Shown piece after piece: positions 6,672 through 7,495 of a stretch of DNA of 7,495 nucleotides. Origin of the DNA: Parafilimonas sp. (GTDB lineage: Bacteria > Bacteroidota > Bacteroidia > Chitinophagales > Chitinophagaceae); assembly GCA_023251275.1 (NCBI GenBank), contig JAHEZC010000118.1, forward strand, positions 1-7,495, given 5' to 3'. Made by a program: the position numbers and the translations under genes. A model generated the notes under the pieces. The model had not been told where the DNA came from, did not search any database, and saw only the letters and a program-made list of their open reading frames with translations. Every line of letters begins with the position of its first letter. Within the stretch, counting starts at the first letter, position 1.

Positions 6672-6694
6672 CAGCTTCTTGCAGAAATTTTTTT
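6672..6694 (+). terminator. Possible terminator: right arm of the nested element plus a T7 run
   Basis: The right outer arm of the nested palindrome (6672-6679) is followed after eight bases by seven Ts (6688-6694). A small TTCT-TGC-AGAA stem lies just before them. If the large element folds in RNA, this layout could end the GH3 transcript. The local stem is weak and the T run is separated from it by an A, so this is tentative. Confidence 0.25.
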
Positions 6695-6736
6695 ATTCAC
6701 ACATAATTATAATTTTTTTTCATGACCGGATTAAAT

Positions 6737-7495
6737 ATGCTTAAACAAATTCTGATTTTATTTTTTTTATTCCCAGTTCACGACAATTCTTATTCACAAT
6801 TGCTGCAACTGAAAGTGAGCGATGATAAGCATCATCTTGTTACTTCCGATGGTAAACCTTTTTTCTGGCTGGGTGATACGGGATGGGAACTATTTCACAA
6901 ATTAAACAAAGCAGATGCAACGGCTTATTTCAAAAAAAGATCTGAGCAGGGATTCAACGTTATACAGGCTGTAGCGCTTGCAGAATTAGACGGGCTGCAC
7001 ACATCAAATAATAATGGGGATCTTCCGTTTCTCGATGATGATCTCAACAAGCCGAATGAAAAGTATTTTCAGTATATAGACAGTCTTATTGATATCGCAG
7101 CAGGCTTTCATATTTATATTGCCCTATTGCCAACATGGGGCGACAAGGTTTTTAAAGACTTCTGGGGCAAAGGCCCGGAAATATTCCATCCTGACAATTC
7201 ATTCATTTATGGCAAATGGATTGGCAACAGGTTTAAGAATAAAGCAAATCTCATTTGGGTAATTGGTGGAGATCGGGATCCAAGGGATAATACACAGGAT
7301 GCAGATACATGGAGGGCTTTGGCAAAAGGAATCACAGAAGGAATTGGAGATAAGGATAAAGCGTTATTCACTTTTCATCCGCAGCCGAAAAGTACCGGTT
7401 CATCTTCAGAATGGTTTCACAATGATGATTGGCTGGATATGAACATGCTGCAAACTGGGCATTGCCGCGATACAGAAGTATGGGAAACAGTGAGT
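6737..7495 (+). CDS. DUF4038/apiosidase-like glycoside hydrolase (GH140-type), 3' end outside window
   Basis: The frame is open to the last base with no stop, so only the first 253 residues are visible; relatives are usually well over 400. A signal peptide, MLKQILILFFLFPVHDNSYSQ, supports the ATG at 6737. An in-frame ATG at 6722 would add MTGLN and cannot be excluded. The mature part begins with LKVSDDKHHLVTSDGKPFFW and LGDTGWELFHKL, the opening strand of the apiosidase-like TIM barrel. Next come GFNVIQAVALAELDGL, a helix, HIYIALLPTWGDKVF, and NLIWVIGGDRD, whose D179 is a candidate catalytic acid. FHPQP (213-217) and DDWLDMNMLQTGH (230-242) follow. Characterised GH140 enzymes remove apiose from rhamnogalacturonan II, but the DUF4038 group is broad and the substrate here may differ. 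A family-specific C-terminal domain would lie beyond the edge. Confidence 0.88.
   Translation, partial: MLKQILILFFLFPVHDNSYSQLLQLKVSDDKHHLVTSDGKPFFWLGDTGWELFHKLNKADATAYFKKRSEQGFNVIQAVALAELDGLHTSNNNGDLPFLDDDLNKPNEKYFQYIDSLIDIAAGFHIYIALLPTWGDKVFKDFWGKGPEIFHPDNSFIYGKWIGNRFKNKANLIWVIGGDRDPRDNTQDADTWRALAKGITEGIGDKDKALFTFHPQPKSTGSSSEWFHNDDWLDMNMLQTGHCRDTEVWETVS

Larger units (their letters stand above)
6494..6679. repeat. Composite inverted-pair repeat, copy 2, within a nested palindromic element
   Basis: The arms nest without crossing: AGAAGCTG (6494-6501) with CAGCTTCT (6672-6679); AATTGTTT (6506-6513) with AAACAATT (6656-6663); GATTTC (6518-6523) with GAAATC (6631-6636). Inside lie a hairpin at 6524-6544 and an arm ATGACAAGC (6546-6554) with GCTTGTCAT (6596-6604), which encloses a further hairpin at 6570-6590. 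The core 6511-6624 repeats the plan of 3907-4043: the minus-strand unit shares TAATAGATTyCTC and AATGAyAAGC with the first copy, and the plus-strand unit reads GCTTGTCAT...GAAGCATCT. The element starts seven bases after the GH3 stop codon. It could be a mobile MITE-like sequence, a structured 3' UTR, or a non-coding RNA. The 67-codon open frame over it looks spurious. Confidence 0.7.

Noticed and set aside
3907..6679. CRISPR array or tRNA/rRNA gene in the intergenic repeats
   Set aside because: The repeats are few, paired in inverted orientation and unevenly spaced, and no cloverleaf or rRNA signature is seen.
6503..6706. 67-codon plus-strand open frame after the GH3 gene
   Set aside because: It lies almost wholly inside the nested palindrome, its codons follow the repeat arms, and the product resembles no known protein.

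Overview
The window looks like a piece of a Bacteroidota chromosome, probably close to Chitinophagaceae. The reasons are the AT-leaning composition, start codons without a Shine-Dalgarno sequence, intergenic repeats of the GTCAT...ATCT type that are common in this phylum, and the gene content. All four genes lie on the + strand, and all carry or probably carry export signals. This assignment is from pattern recognition, not a search.

Layout: (1) positions 1-2697 hold the 3' part of a large secreted redox protein: a glucose/sorbosone-dehydrogenase beta-propeller, a PKD domain, a second Ig-like segment, a c-type cytochrome domain with CKSCH, and a CBM6-like C-terminus. (2) 2879-3801 hold a Tat-exported sugar isomerase/epimerase-type TIM barrel, broken by a single-base frameshift near 3425-3432. 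(3) 4163-6487 hold a complete secreted family 3 glycoside hydrolase with a canonical EF-hand loop near its N-terminus. (4) From about 6737 (or 6722) to the right edge runs the N-terminal part of a DUF4038/apiosidase-like (GH140-type) glycoside hydrolase. It has no stop codon inside the window and is easily missed.

The three gaps (181, 361 and about 250 bp) are too wide for a tightly packed operon, and all hold related short repeats. Two of them (3907-4043 and 6511-6624) have the same architecture: a minus-strand unit GCTTrTCAT...ATCT, a spacer, and a plus-strand unit GCTTGTCAT...GCATCT. The second sits inside a larger nested palindrome (6494-6679). The 3' flanks of genes 1 and 3 also share a motif, AAATAAATTT overlapping the stop codon followed by AGCTGTTTGAA.

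Together the genes suggest periplasmic or surface processing of plant-type glycans. Two hydrolases would release sugars. The dehydrogenase-cytochrome fusion could oxidise a sugar or glycoside and pass electrons to a respiratory chain, and the Tat-exported isomerase-like protein could act on the oxidised product. That pathway is inference; only the family assignments rest on visible motifs.
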